Part shown: piece after piece, positions 7,854 to 15,551 of the stretch
How the letters are laid out: every line of letters starts with the position of its first letter
Position numbering within the stretch: position 1 is the stretch's first letter
NCBI RefSeq assembly: GCF_007989085.1
Contig: NZ_BJVJ01000015.1
Span: 1-64,000, forward strand
Direction of reading: 5' to 3'
Origin: Pseudonocardia sulfidoxydans NBRC 16205
GTDB taxonomy: Bacteria > Actinomycetota > Actinomycetes > Mycobacteriales > Pseudonocardiaceae
DNA: 64,000 nucleotides
Notes under the pieces: model-generated
The model's database searches: none
Seen by the model: only the letters and a program-made list of their open reading frames with translations
Told to the model about the DNA's origin: nothing
Translations under genes and position numbers: made by a program

Positions 7854-8078
7854 TCATCGTTGTCGGAGGATGCGGAACACCGTCCGCAGGGGGTAGCCCG
7901 TCAGCGTCGCGATCTCGCGGGCGGTGAGGTCGTGCCTGCGTCTGACGGCCTCGACGATCCGTGCCACGTCCTGCGGCCGCAGACGGTAGTGGTCGCTACG
8001 AAGGTCGCTGGCTGCCATCAGGATCTCGGAGTCGGTGAGGTTGTCCGGATGGGTGAACCGCAGCCTCAGCAGGTTCAT
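7854..8078 (-). CDS. Small helix-turn-helix protein
   Basis: A 74-residue protein. The C-terminal half, DLTAREIATLTGYPLRTVFRILRQR, reads as a helix-turn-helix in which TAREIATLTG precedes the turn and RTVFRILR is the recognition helix. The N-terminal half is an amphipathic stretch that could mediate dimerisation. It probably binds DNA; targets are unknown. The ATG at 8078 has GGGGGACG just upstream. It diverges from the CTGACGAT box cluster at 8161-8207, so it may respond to the neighbouring two-component system. Confidence 0.75.
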   Translation of the reverse strand: MNLLRLRFTHPDNLTDSEILMAASDLRSDHYRLRPQDVARIVEAVRRRHDLTAREIATLTGYPLRTVFRILRQR

Positions 8079-8160
8079 CGTCCCCCTTCGGTCCCGTCCC
8101 GGTCGTCCCGGTCGCGGCTCGACGCTATCCGGGGACGGGCAGGCACCGACCCGTCCGCGC

Positions 8161-8207
8161 CTGACGATCCCCTGACGATGCGCCCCTGACGATGGACCCC
8201 TGACGAT
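8161..8207 (+). promoter_or_regulatory. Cluster of four CTGACGAT boxes
   Basis: Identical octamers CTGACGAT start at 8161, 8172, 8186 and 8200. The first pair is spaced 11 bp, the others 14 bp. The same element occurs as 11-bp pairs at 8514, 11000 and 11314. Direct repeats one helical turn apart are typical binding sites for OmpR/PhoB-family dimers, so the adjacent regulator is the likely ligand. Confidence 0.7.
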
Positions 8208-8248
8208 GTGCATCACCACGCGGTCGCGGGGCGGGGCAGACTCGGACC

Positions 8249-8374
8249 ATGGCGATCGATCCACCGTTCTCGGACATGGTGCGCGACCCCGACCACCAGG
8301 CGGGCACCCACCTGCGCACCAGGGCGCTCGTCGAGGCCGTCCTCCAGTCGCTCGCCGACACGAGTCCGGCCTGA
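8249..8374 (+). CDS. Possible 41-residue small protein
   Basis: A short reading frame from ATG at 8249 to TGA at 8372-8374, codons rich in G/C at third positions. The product starts MAIDPPFSDMVRDPD and ends in an amphipathic helix (ALVEAVLQSLAD). It begins 42 bp after the last CTGACGAT box, which suggests it is a member of the same regulon as the 77-residue protein at 11408. No good ribosome-binding site is visible, so translation is uncertain. Confidence 0.4.
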   Translation: MAIDPPFSDMVRDPDHQAGTHLRTRALVEAVLQSLADTSPA

Positions 8375-8513
8375 GCAGACGGAGCCGTCGAGACGCGCGG
8401 CCGCTGCTGCACATATCGTCGTAGTGCAACGGTCCGTGCCGGTGGTCCCACCGGGTCGGCGACGGGTCGTCCTGCCGGGAACGCGGGGCCGGTCGATCCG
8501 GGGCCGGCGAAAG

Positions 8514-8532
8514 CTGACGATTGTTTGACGAT
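8514..8532 (+). promoter_or_regulatory. CTGACGAT direct-repeat pair before the response-regulator gene
   Basis: CTGACGAT (8514-8521), three bases, then TTGACGAT (8525-8532): an 11-bp direct repeat ending 60 bp before the regulator start. This is a likely autoregulatory site. Confidence 0.7.
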
Positions 8533-8592
8533 GTGGCCGTTGGTGCGGCGTGGAGGGCCGGGACCGGTTTCGATCGCGGCGGAGGAGAACAC

Positions 8593-9312
8593 ATGATCGA
8601 GACCGTGGATGCGGGCGTCGCGGCGGAGCGGACGAGCGTGCTGCTCATCGACGACGACGCACGCATCCGGCAGGCGCTCGGGCTGGCCCTCGACGACGAG
8701 GGTTTCACCGTCGAGGCCGCCGCGTCCGGTGAGCAGGCCTTGACGATGTTGCGCGACAACGACGTCGACGTGGTGCTGCTCGATCTGACACTGCCGGGGG
8801 TGGACGGCCTGGTGGTGTGCCGGACCCTGCGTGCGCGGAGCGACCTGCCGATCATCATCGTGTCGGCGCGATCGGACTCCGGCGACATCATCGAGGGGCT
8901 CGAGGCCGGCGCGGACGACTACGTCACCAAGCCGCTCGATGCGGGTGAGCTCGCGGCGCGGATCAGGGCGTTGCTGCGGCGCCGCCGTCCCGCCGTCGGC
9001 GAGGCCGGCCGCCGGTTCGTGCTCGGTGACGTCGAGGTCGTGCCGGACGAGGGGGTCGTCCGCAAGGCGGGGGTCGAGATCCACCTGACCCGCACGGAGT
9101 TCCGGCTGCTGGTCGAGCTGCTGTCGGCCGGCGGCAGGGTGGTCACCCGCGAGGCGCTGCTCCAACACGTCTGGGGCTACGACTACCTGGGCGACACCCG
9201 GCTGCTCGACGTGCACGTCCGACGCCTGCGCCGCAAGGTCGAGACGGACCCGGACGAGCCGTGCCTGGTCCTGACCGTCCGGGGGGCCGGGTACAAGGTC
9301 GCCCGCGGATGA
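8593..9312 (+). CDS. OmpR-family response regulator
   Basis: A 239-residue DNA-binding response regulator. The receiver domain (about residues 15-125) has the acidic pair Asp20/Asp21, the phosphorylation site Asp64 in LLDLTLPG, SAR near 95 and the conserved Lys in VTKPLD. The winged-helix domain (about 140-239) contains LTRTEFRLLVELL and DVHVRRLRRKVE, ending with TVRGAGYKV. The ATG at 8593 has GGAGGAGAA upstream. It overlaps the kinase gene by ATGA. The 11-bp direct repeats at 8514-8532 and elsewhere are probably its own binding sites. Layout resembles CseB/CseC or MtrA/MtrB-like systems, but orthology is not claimed. Confidence 0.95.
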   Translation: MIETVDAGVAAERTSVLLIDDDARIRQALGLALDDEGFTVEAAASGEQALTMLRDNDVDVVLLDLTLPGVDGLVVCRTLRARSDLPIIIVSARSDSGDIIEGLEAGADDYVTKPLDAGELAARIRALLRRRRPAVGEAGRRFVLGDVEVVPDEGVVRKAGVEIHLTRTEFRLLVELLSAGGRVVTREALLQHVWGYDYLGDTRLLDVHVRRLRRKVETDPDEPCLVLTVRGAGYKVARG

Positions 9313-10703
9313 CGGTGCGGCCGAGGCCGTGGCGTGGCGCCTGGGCGAAGCTGACGCTGCGCAGGCGGGTGGCGGTCGCGTTCGCACTGGTGTCGATGGT
9401 CGTGACGGGTCTGTTGGCGGCCGCGACGTGGAACCTGGCATCGAACTATCTCGTGGCGCAACGCGAGCAGAGCGCGACGCGTCAGGCGTCGGTCAACGTC
9501 CTGCTCGTCGAGGAGGCGTTGCGGAGCGGGACGACGGAGTCGCTGGACGATCTGCTGACCGGCCTGGCGGGCGGCCCCGACACGACGATCGCCCTGCGCC
9601 GGGCCGGGACATGGACGACCAGCGGACGCCAGGTCGACCTCGCCGCGCTGCCGACGCAGCTGCGGCACCTTGCCAAGCAGGGTGTGCCGGTCCGGCAGCG
9701 GACGGTGTCCGCGGGGATCCCGGTGCTCGTCGTGGCACTGCCCGTGTACGAGGACGGGGCGGTCTACCTGGAGATGTTCCCGTTGTCGGAGCTGGACCGC
9801 ACTCTGCGGTTCCTGAGTGCGGTGCTGCTGGCCGGGGTCGCGGTGAGCGCGGTGCTCGGGTTCACGCTCGGCTCCTGGGCCGGACGCCGCGCGTTGCGTC
9901 CGCTCGGGGAGCTGACCGACGCGGCGGCCCGGGTCGCCGCGGGTGATCTGGCTGCGCGGCTGCCGCAGGTCGACGACGCGGAGCTCGGGCCCCTGGTGGA
10001 GACGTTCAACGACACCGCGGACGCGCTGCAGCGGCGCGTGCAGCGCGACGTCCAGTTCGCGGGGAACGTCAGCCACGAGCTGCGGTCACCGCTGACGACG
10101 ATGATCAACGCGGTGGCGGTGCTGCGCAGGCGCAGCGCGGACATGCCGTCCGCGGCGTCGCAGGCGGTGGCGCTGCTGGACGCCGACGTGCACCGTTTCC
10201 GCAGAATGGTGATCGACCTGCTCGAGATCTCGCGCGCCGACCGCGAGATCGACGAGCGCGACCTGGAGCGCTGCGACGTCCAGGAGGTCGTCGCGCACTC
10301 GGTCGCCGAGCGGGAGAGCTGCCCGCCGGCGGAGGTGGTCGGCGTCCCGCCGCTGGTGCTGGCCGACCGCCGCCGCCTGGACCGCGTCGTGTGCAACCTC
10401 CTCGACAACGCCGGCAACCACGGTGGTGGCGTCACCCGCGTCGCCGTGATCGGGCGTGACCAGTGGGTGCGCCTCGAGGTCGACGACGGCGGCCCGGGCG
10501 TACCACCCGCGCAACGGGAACAGATCTTCGAGAGGTTCACCCGCGGCGACCTCGCGGGCAGTCGCGGTGAGGACACCGGCACCGGGCTCGGGCTCGCCCT
10601 CGTCGCCCAACACGTGGCACGCCATCATGGGCGGGTGTGGGTCGAGGACAGGCCCGGTGGGGGAGCGAGGTTCGTCGTCGAGCTGCCCGGTATCGGGTCA
10701 TGA
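9309..10703 (+). CDS. Sensor histidine kinase, membrane bound
   Basis: A 464-residue kinase partnered with the preceding regulator. Transmembrane helix 1 lies at about residues 20-45, an extracytoplasmic sensor domain of about 120 residues follows, and transmembrane helix 2 lies near 165-190. A HAMP domain (RALRPLGELTDAAARVAAGD) leads to the H-box SHELRSPLTT with His256. The ATP-binding domain has CNLLDNAGNHGG (N-box), DDGGPGVPP (G1) and GTGLGLALV (G2). The start at 9309 overlaps the regulator stop. The sensed signal is unknown; the extracytoplasmic domain and the lipoprotein gene downstream suggest an envelope signal. Confidence 0.95.
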   Translation: MTVRPRPWRGAWAKLTLRRRVAVAFALVSMVVTGLLAAATWNLASNYLVAQREQSATRQASVNVLLVEEALRSGTTESLDDLLTGLAGGPDTTIALRRAGTWTTSGRQVDLAALPTQLRHLAKQGVPVRQRTVSAGIPVLVVALPVYEDGAVYLEMFPLSELDRTLRFLSAVLLAGVAVSAVLGFTLGSWAGRRALRPLGELTDAAARVAAGDLAARLPQVDDAELGPLVETFNDTADALQRRVQRDVQFAGNVSHELRSPLTTMINAVAVLRRRSADMPSAASQAVALLDADVHRFRRMVIDLLEISRADREIDERDLERCDVQEVVAHSVAERESCPPAEVVGVPPLVLADRRRLDRVVCNLLDNAGNHGGGVTRVAVIGRDQWVRLEVDDGGPGVPPAQREQIFERFTRGDLAGSRGEDTGTGLGLALVAQHVARHHGRVWVEDRPGGGARFVVELPGIGS

Positions 10704-10963
10704 ACCGCGTCGGTCGGCGGGCGGTGCTGTGCGCGGCGATCGTCACCGCCGGGCTCTGCCTCGCGGGCTGCGGTGTGACCACGCAGCGGGAGCCGGAGAG
10801 GCTGGAGTCCTCGGTCCTCGCCCCACCCCCGACCCCGACGGTGACGGTCGTGCCGGAGGTCCCCGTGGCCCCGCCCGCCGTCACGTCGACCGCTCCTCCG
10901 ACCCCCGCACCGGCGACGCTCCCGCGGAGCGCGTTGCCGACCGCGTCGGCGCCCGCCGGTTGA
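10700..10963 (+). CDS. Small Pro/Thr-rich lipoprotein
   Basis: An 87-residue secreted lipoprotein. The signal peptide runs over residues 1-23 with the lipobox LAGC and Cys24 as the lipidation site. The mature part is short and disordered, full of Pro, Thr, Val and Ala (PPPTPTVTVVPEVPVAPP). The ATG overlaps the kinase stop as ATGA, so the three genes form one operon. By analogy with lipoproteins encoded next to CseC or MtrB it may modulate the kinase, but this is inference. Confidence 0.85.
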   Translation: MNRVGRRAVLCAAIVTAGLCLAGCGVTTQREPERLESSVLAPPPTPTVTVVPEVPVAPPAVTSTAPPTPAPATLPRSALPTASAPAG

Positions 10964-10999
10964 CAGGGCGTCGACGCGATCACGCGCGGGCGTGGGGTC

Positions 11000-11018
11000 C
11001 TGACGAGTACCTGACGAT
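11000..11018 (+). promoter_or_regulatory. CTGACGAG/CTGACGAT direct-repeat pair
   Basis: CTGACGAG (11000-11007), TAC, CTGACGAT (11011-11018): same 11-bp spacing and octamer as the site before the response-regulator gene. It lies 390 bp before the next gene, so it could act from a distance or mark an unseen transcript. Confidence 0.6.
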
Positions 11019-11313
11019 GGTGACCGAAGGGTGTCGCGGCGACCCGGAACTGCGTAGAACGGACGTCAGGTGGTCGACAGGGCCGAGAGCACGTCCTCCG
11101 GGAACGGGTTCAGCGGTCACCGGTCTGACAGCACGGACGGCTGGGGAGCACGTCCGTGGCAGCACGCAGGCGTCGTCCCACAACGACACCTGCCGCACCA
11201 GATCGAGGCATCGTCCGCGGGTCCGTCGACCACCTACGTCCCGTCGACGCGGCGCCGACCCGATCGGTCCACGCCGTGCCTGCGCCGCCGGCGGGGCCCG
11301 TCCGCGGCCACTC

Positions 11314-11332
11314 CTGACGAGTGCCTGACGAT
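11314..11332 (+). promoter_or_regulatory. CTGACGAG/CTGACGAT direct-repeat pair before small gene
   Basis: CTGACGAG (11314-11321), TGC, CTGACGAT (11325-11332), ending 75 bp before the ATG at 11408. Spacing to the gene is close to that at the response-regulator gene (60 bp), supporting a shared activator site. Confidence 0.7.
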
Positions 11333-11407
11333 CGAGGCGGGTGGGAGACCGCATCCGGGTCCTTGCGGTACAACGGGTCTTGGTGACCCCGATCTGAGAG
11401 GACGTCG

Positions 11408-11641
11408 ATGGCGATCGCACCCCCGGCGGTGACTGGCCTGCAGCGTCTCATCACCGACCTCGCCGACGAGTTCGACGGCCGCGTCACCCGCACCGGCGTT
11501 CGCGCCGAGGTGCTCGGGGCCGTCCAGGACCTCGAGGGCCAGACCGCCCCCGGCGCGGTCGAGGAGTTGGCGCACAGGCTCGCCAGGTACCGGCTGCAGA
11601 CGCAGCTCGGCGGCGACGTCGATCTCGACGCCCGATCCTGA
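11408..11641 (+). CDS. Small helical protein, possible three-helix bundle
   Basis: A 77-residue protein that is almost entirely amphipathic helix: GLQRLITDLADEFDG, then VRAEVLGAVQDL, then VEELAHRLARYRLQTQL. The pattern resembles the small three-helix bundle dimerisation proteins of actinobacteria. It has no Cys, signal peptide or membrane helix. GAGAGGACG upstream sets the ATG. The CTGACGAG/CTGACGAT pair 75 bp upstream makes it a probable target of the neighbouring OmpR-type regulator. Confidence 0.75.
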   Translation: MAIAPPAVTGLQRLITDLADEFDGRVTRTGVRAEVLGAVQDLEGQTAPGAVEELAHRLARYRLQTQLGGDVDLDARS

Positions 11642-11711
11642 GCCGAGCAGTCCGGTCGACGAGCCTGGCGGGCGTGCGATTGCCGGCCTGACGCGCGCGG
11701 CAACTCACAGA

Positions 11712-12392
11712 TCACTGCGAGCGCACTGACGCCTTCCGAGTCCCCGCCGAGGTGGACAGGTCCGCCGGGCGGACCGCCAAGCGGATGCCCAGGGCCGCCG
11801 CGCTCACGAGCAGCCACACGGCGCTGACGACGACCGAGTCCTCGGGGTCGAGCAGGAGCTGCGCCACGGTGGAGACCGGGAACCACAGCCCGCAGAGCAG
11901 CGGCTGCCAGCGCAGCAGCCCCCGCAGCCTGCCGACCACGGCGACCGTCACTCCGACGGCCAGCACCATCAGCTGGCCCAGCGGCCAGCAGATGTCGAGG
12001 ATCTGCAGCGCCGTCGGGAGGTCCTCGTAGCGTGCGTAGCCCAGCGACAGGAGATTGAGCAGGAGCGCGCCCAGCAGCACGGGGATCGTGGCCTGCGGGA
12101 GGATGCGCCCGACGCGCCGACCGCCGGCCCCGACGCCTGCCAGCAGGTACATCAGGCAGGCGAGGCCCGCGACGTAGGCGGCGCCGGTGATCGTGTCGAG
12201 GGTCTGGATGCCGTGCTGGACCTGGTCCCCGACGAGCAGGAGGCCCACCGCCCACGCCACGGCGCCGGAGGCGAGCGCCAGCCCACCCAGCCGGACGGTG
12301 GTGGCGGTGACGCGGCGCCCGGTCTTCGTGGGGTCGGGTGCGTCGGGGCGTCGCAGCGTCGTCGGGTCGCTCGGATGGTGCGGGTGGGTCAC
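11712..12392 (-). CDS. Integral membrane protein of unknown function
   Basis: A 226-residue protein with about six hydrophobic segments, the first around residues 30-50 (GGLALASGAVAWAVGLLLVG) and the last around 185-205. The first 25 residues are His/Pro/Thr-rich and cytoplasmic. No catalytic motif is visible. The GTG start at 12392 is preferred because GGAGGA precedes it; an ATG 201 bp upstream would add Arg/Gly-rich sequence reading through the divergent control region. It diverges from the NarL-type sensor gene and may be linked to its signal, which is a guess. Confidence 0.8.
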   Translation of the reverse strand: MTHPHHPSDPTTLRRPDAPDPTKTGRRVTATTVRLGGLALASGAVAWAVGLLLVGDQVQHGIQTLDTITGAAYVAGLACLMYLLAGVGAGGRRVGRILPQATIPVLLGALLLNLLSLGYARYEDLPTALQILDICWPLGQLMVLAVGVTVAVVGRLRGLLRWQPLLCGLWFPVSTVAQLLLDPEDSVVVSAVWLLVSAAALGIRLAVRPADLSTSAGTRKASVRSQ

Positions 12393-12567
12393 GGGGTCCT
12401 CCGTCGTGGTGTGCCGTCGTGGTGCCTGGCCGATGCCCGGTGAGCCTGCGGCGCCCGCGTCCCGGGCGGCCAGGGAGCGGAGTCCGCGACCGGCCCGGGT
12501 TCGGTGTCCCCGCTGAAGCGGCCCCGTCCCGGGGAGCGAGACGCCGTGTCCCGTGTTGTCCCGGGCC

Positions 12568-12582
12568 GGTGTCCCGGACACC
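12568..12582. promoter_or_regulatory. Inverted repeat in the divergent control region
   Basis: GGTGTCC, C, GGACACC: perfect 7-bp arms, flanked by CCGGG on both sides. It lies between the membrane-protein gene and the sensor gene. TGTCCC-like half-sites also occur nearby at about 12501, 12546 and 12557. A site for the downstream NarL-type regulator is possible. Confidence 0.45.
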
Positions 12583-12642
12583 CGGGAACCCACCGGACCG
12601 CGGCCCCGTGACGGCGCCCGTCCGGCACGCGATCATCAGGGG

Positions 12643-14790
12643 GTGCCAACGCCGTCCACCCGTCCGCCGGCTGCGCTCGGGACGAGCGCGTATCCCGGCG
12701 TCGCGCGCCCGGGCGCCGGCCCCCCTGCCGACGGTGACGTGCCGTCGACCGCGGCCGTGCTCGCCCTCGTCGTGGCGGCGGCGTGCGTCGCCGGCACGGT
12801 TCTCGTCGCCACGGCCGAGATCGCGCTCGTCGACGTCCCCCGTCCGCCGCTGCTCGACGTCGCGGCGTGGGCGTCGGCCGCTCCCGGCACGGCGTTGGTG
12901 ATCGCGGGAGCGGTGCTGACCCTGCGGGTTCCGCGGCACCCGATGACCTGGCTGCTGCTCCTGGGGGGCGCGCTCACCGCCGCCAGCGGGTTCGCCACCG
13001 GCTACGCGCTGTGGTCCGTGGTGCGCCACGGCGGCGGCTGGCCCGGCACCGGGCTCGCCACCCAGCTGGGCGCCCGCACCGGGCCGCTGCTCAACCTCAT
13101 CCCGCCGCTGGTGCTGCTGTGGTTCCCCGACGGCAGGCTCCCCTACCGGCGGTGGCGCCCGCTGGTGGCGCTGTCGCTGACAGCGTCGGCGTTCGCCGTG
13201 CTGGTCCTCGCGCTGGCGCCGTGGCGGCTCCTGGGTGTCGCGGCGCCGGGTGTCGCGGACGCCCCGATCCCGCTGCCGCTCACTGACGAGGTGTGGGCCG
13301 CGTGCCTGGGTGTCGTGCCGTGGCTCGTCGCCACCAGCCCACTCGTCCCCGCCGCGGTGTTCCTGAGCCGGTTCCGCGCCGCGGACCGGCAACGCCAGGC
13401 CCAGCTGCGGTGGATGCTGCTGGCGGCGGTGCTGAACCTGTTGCTCATGGCCGTGCCGGCGCTGGTCGGCCCGGGCTGGGCGACCGACCTGGCGTTCGTC
13501 CTGTCCATGGTGGCGCTGGCCGCCGCGGTCCTCGTCGCCGTCACCCGGTTCCGCCTCTACGACATCGACCGGCTCCTCGGCCGCCTGCTCGTCTACGGCC
13601 TGCTCGCCGCCGCGATCGTCGGCCTCGACCTCGCGGTGTTCGTCGGGACCAGCGCCGCGCTGGGCGACCCGGTCGCGGCGGTCGTCGGCGCCGGGGCGGT
13701 CGCGGTCGCCTACGCGCCCTTGCGGTCCCGCATCGAACGGCTGCGGGCACGGCTGTTGCCCGGGCACGCCGAGCCGTACGCCGTGATCTCGGACCTCGCC
13801 GACCGGCTCGAGCGCGCCGGCGACCAGGGGACCCAGCTGGAGGAGGTCGCGCGGACGGTGGCGACGGCCGTCGGCAGCCCCTATGTCCGCGTCGAGCTCG
13901 GTCAGCAGCACGCGGTGACCGCGGTGGCCGAGCACGGCACTCCCGCTGCGTCGGTCGTCGTGCTGCCGTTCGCCTACCGCGACGACGTGATCGGCAGGCT
14001 GGTGCTGGTACCGCCGACCACGGCGCCCCCGCGGGCCCGGCAACAGCTGCTCGCCGACGTCGTACGGCAGGCGGCGGCCGCCGTCCGGCTCACCGCCGTC
14101 TCCCGGGAGCTGCAACGCAGCCGCGAGGAGCTGGTCACCCGGGTGGCGGAGGAGCGGCGCCGGCTGCGCCGCGACCTGCACGACGGGTTGGGTCCGACGC
14201 TGGCGGCCGCGGCGCTGAAGGTGCAGGCCGCCGGGAACCTCGCCGGGCGCGACCTGCCCGCCGCGCGGGCCGCGCTGACCGAGGTCGCGGGCGATTTGGC
14301 GGGCGTGCTCTCCGACGTGCGCGTCCTCGTGCACGACCTGCGCCCCCCGGCGCTCGACCGGTTGGGCCTCGACGGCGCGGTGCGCCGCCTCGCGGCCCGG
14401 TTCGGGGGCGGGCTGGAGATCGAGGTCCGGGCGGTGGGCATCCCGGCCGTGCTGCCCGCGGCGGTGGAGGAAGCCGCCTACCACGTCGTGGGCGAGGCGC
14501 TGGCCAACGCCTCCCGCCACGCGCGGGCGTCCCGGGTGTGCGTCACGCTGAGCCATGACGGGGCCGTCGGGCACCTGCGGGTGGAGGTGGGCGACGACGG
14601 CAGGGGGATTCCGGCAGACGCTGCGGAGGGCGTCGGGCTCGTCACGATGCGGGAGCGGGCGGAGGAGCTGGGAGGGCGGTGCACCGTGGGACCCGCACCG
14701 GATGGTGGCACGGTGGTGTCCGCTCTGCTGCCGCTGCGTCCCGCGCCCCGGCCGACCGGGGACCTCGTGGGCGGGGGAACCGCCCGATGA
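12643..14790 (+). CDS. NarL-type sensor histidine kinase with membrane domain
   Basis: A 715-residue kinase. Hydrophobic segments fill about residues 30-350, with soluble loops between (for example LLWFPDGRLPYRRWRP). A GAF-like region lies near 385-490. The HisKA_3 dimerisation/phosphoacceptor segment ERRRLRRDLHDGLGPTLAA has His513. The ATPase domain ends with GDDGRGIP and GVGLVTMRERAEELGG. The GTG at 12643 is the best start seen (AGGGG overlaps it), though a start further in cannot be excluded. It overlaps its regulator gene by ATGA. Confidence 0.92.
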   Translation: MPTPSTRPPAALGTSAYPGVARPGAGPPADGDVPSTAAVLALVVAAACVAGTVLVATAEIALVDVPRPPLLDVAAWASAAPGTALVIAGAVLTLRVPRHPMTWLLLLGGALTAASGFATGYALWSVVRHGGGWPGTGLATQLGARTGPLLNLIPPLVLLWFPDGRLPYRRWRPLVALSLTASAFAVLVLALAPWRLLGVAAPGVADAPIPLPLTDEVWAACLGVVPWLVATSPLVPAAVFLSRFRAADRQRQAQLRWMLLAAVLNLLLMAVPALVGPGWATDLAFVLSMVALAAAVLVAVTRFRLYDIDRLLGRLLVYGLLAAAIVGLDLAVFVGTSAALGDPVAAVVGAGAVAVAYAPLRSRIERLRARLLPGHAEPYAVISDLADRLERAGDQGTQLEEVARTVATAVGSPYVRVELGQQHAVTAVAEHGTPAASVVVLPFAYRDDVIGRLVLVPPTTAPPRARQQLLADVVRQAAAAVRLTAVSRELQRSREELVTRVAEERRRLRRDLHDGLGPTLAAAALKVQAAGNLAGRDLPAARAALTEVAGDLAGVLSDVRVLVHDLRPPALDRLGLDGAVRRLAARFGGGLEIEVRAVGIPAVLPAAVEEAAYHVVGEALANASRHARASRVCVTLSHDGAVGHLRVEVGDDGRGIPADAAEGVGLVTMRERAEELGGRCTVGPAPDGGTVVSALLPLRPAPRPTGDLVGGGTAR

Positions 14791-15431
14791 CCCCCCGCGT
14801 GGTGCTCGCCGACGACCACCCCGTCTACCGCGACGGCCTGCGGATGCTGCTCGAGTCCACGGGTGAGGTCGACGTGGTCGGCACGGCGGCCGACGGCGTC
14901 GAGGCCGTGCGGCTCGCCACGGAGCTGCGGCCCGACGTCGTCGTGATGGACCTGCAGATGCCCGGCCTCGACGGGGTGGAGGCGACCCGACGCGTGCTCG
15001 CCGCGGTGCCGGAGGCCGGCGTGCTCGCGCTGACGATGCACGACGACGAGGAGAACGTCCTCGCGGCCGTCCTCGCCGGGGCCCGCGGCTACCTCGTCAA
15101 GGGCGCCGACCAGACGGCGATCCTGCGGGCGATCACCGCGGTCGCCGCCGGCGAGGTGATCTTCGGGCCGGCGCTGGCCGCCATGGTCACCACCTACTTC
15201 GCGGGCCTGGCGCGATCCGGCTCGCCGTCGAACGCGTTCCCCGAGCTCACCACCCGTGAGCGGGAGGTCCTGCAGCTGATCGCCGCGGGGCTGTCCAACG
15301 GGCAGATCGCCCAACGGCTCGTGCTCGCGCCGAAGACGGTGCGCAACAACGTGTCCGCCGTGTTCGCCAAGCTGCAGGTCGCTGACCGGGCCCAGGCGAT
15401 CGTGCGGGCCCGTGAGGCCGGGCTCGGCTGA
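14787..15431 (+). CDS. NarL/FixJ-family response regulator
   Basis: A 214-residue regulator. The receiver domain has Asp9/Asp10, the phosphorylation site Asp55 in VVMDLQMPG and Lys105 in YLVKGAD. The C-terminal LuxR-type helix-turn-helix reads LTTREREVLQLIAAGLSNGQ, then IAQRLVLAPKTVRNN. The start ATG overlaps the stop of the kinase gene, so the two proteins form a pair. Targets are unknown; the palindrome at 12568-12582 upstream of the operon is one candidate. Confidence 0.95.
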   Translation: MTPRVVLADDHPVYRDGLRMLLESTGEVDVVGTAADGVEAVRLATELRPDVVVMDLQMPGLDGVEATRRVLAAVPEAGVLALTMHDDEENVLAAVLAGARGYLVKGADQTAILRAITAVAAGEVIFGPALAAMVTTYFAGLARSGSPSNAFPELTTREREVLQLIAAGLSNGQIAQRLVLAPKTVRNNVSAVFAKLQVADRAQAIVRAREAGLG

Positions 15432-15551
15432 GGCGTGCAACGGCCGGCCCGGTGGTTCGCGGTCGGTGAACAACTCCGCCGCCGGCGAAACCGTGGCCGG
15501 CGGCAGGTCCGTGGTGCCTACGGTCACCGGAGACGAGACCGAGGAGGTTCC

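Larger units (their letters stand above)
8079..8592. other. Divergent control region of the two-component locus
   Basis: About 510 bp between the small HTH gene and the response-regulator gene. It contains a four-box CTGACGAT cluster (8161-8207), a possible 41-residue ORF (8249-8374) and a two-box site (8514-8532). The remaining 8375-8513 shows nothing recognisable. Confidence 0.5.
10964..11407. other. Intergenic region holding two regulator box pairs
   Basis: About 440 bp between the lipoprotein gene and the 77-residue gene. It contains CTGACGA(G/T) pairs at 11000-11018 and 11314-11332. An open frame crosses it but is Arg/Ser/Pro-rich with no ribosome-binding site and is not accepted as a gene. 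Confidence 0.55.

Noticed and set aside
8125..9441. Minus-strand frame over the response-regulator gene
   Set aside because: Low-complexity antisense translation; the plus strand has clear receiver and winged-helix motifs.
11017..11328. Plus-strand frame after the 11000 box pair
   Set aside because: The product is Arg/Ser/Thr-rich with no family features and no ribosome-binding site.
11110..14574. A minus-strand open frame of over 1100 codons
   Set aside because: It runs opposite to the 77-residue gene, the membrane gene and the sensor kinase, reads as His/Arg/Gly repeats and has no domain. It is an antisense shadow of GC-rich genes.
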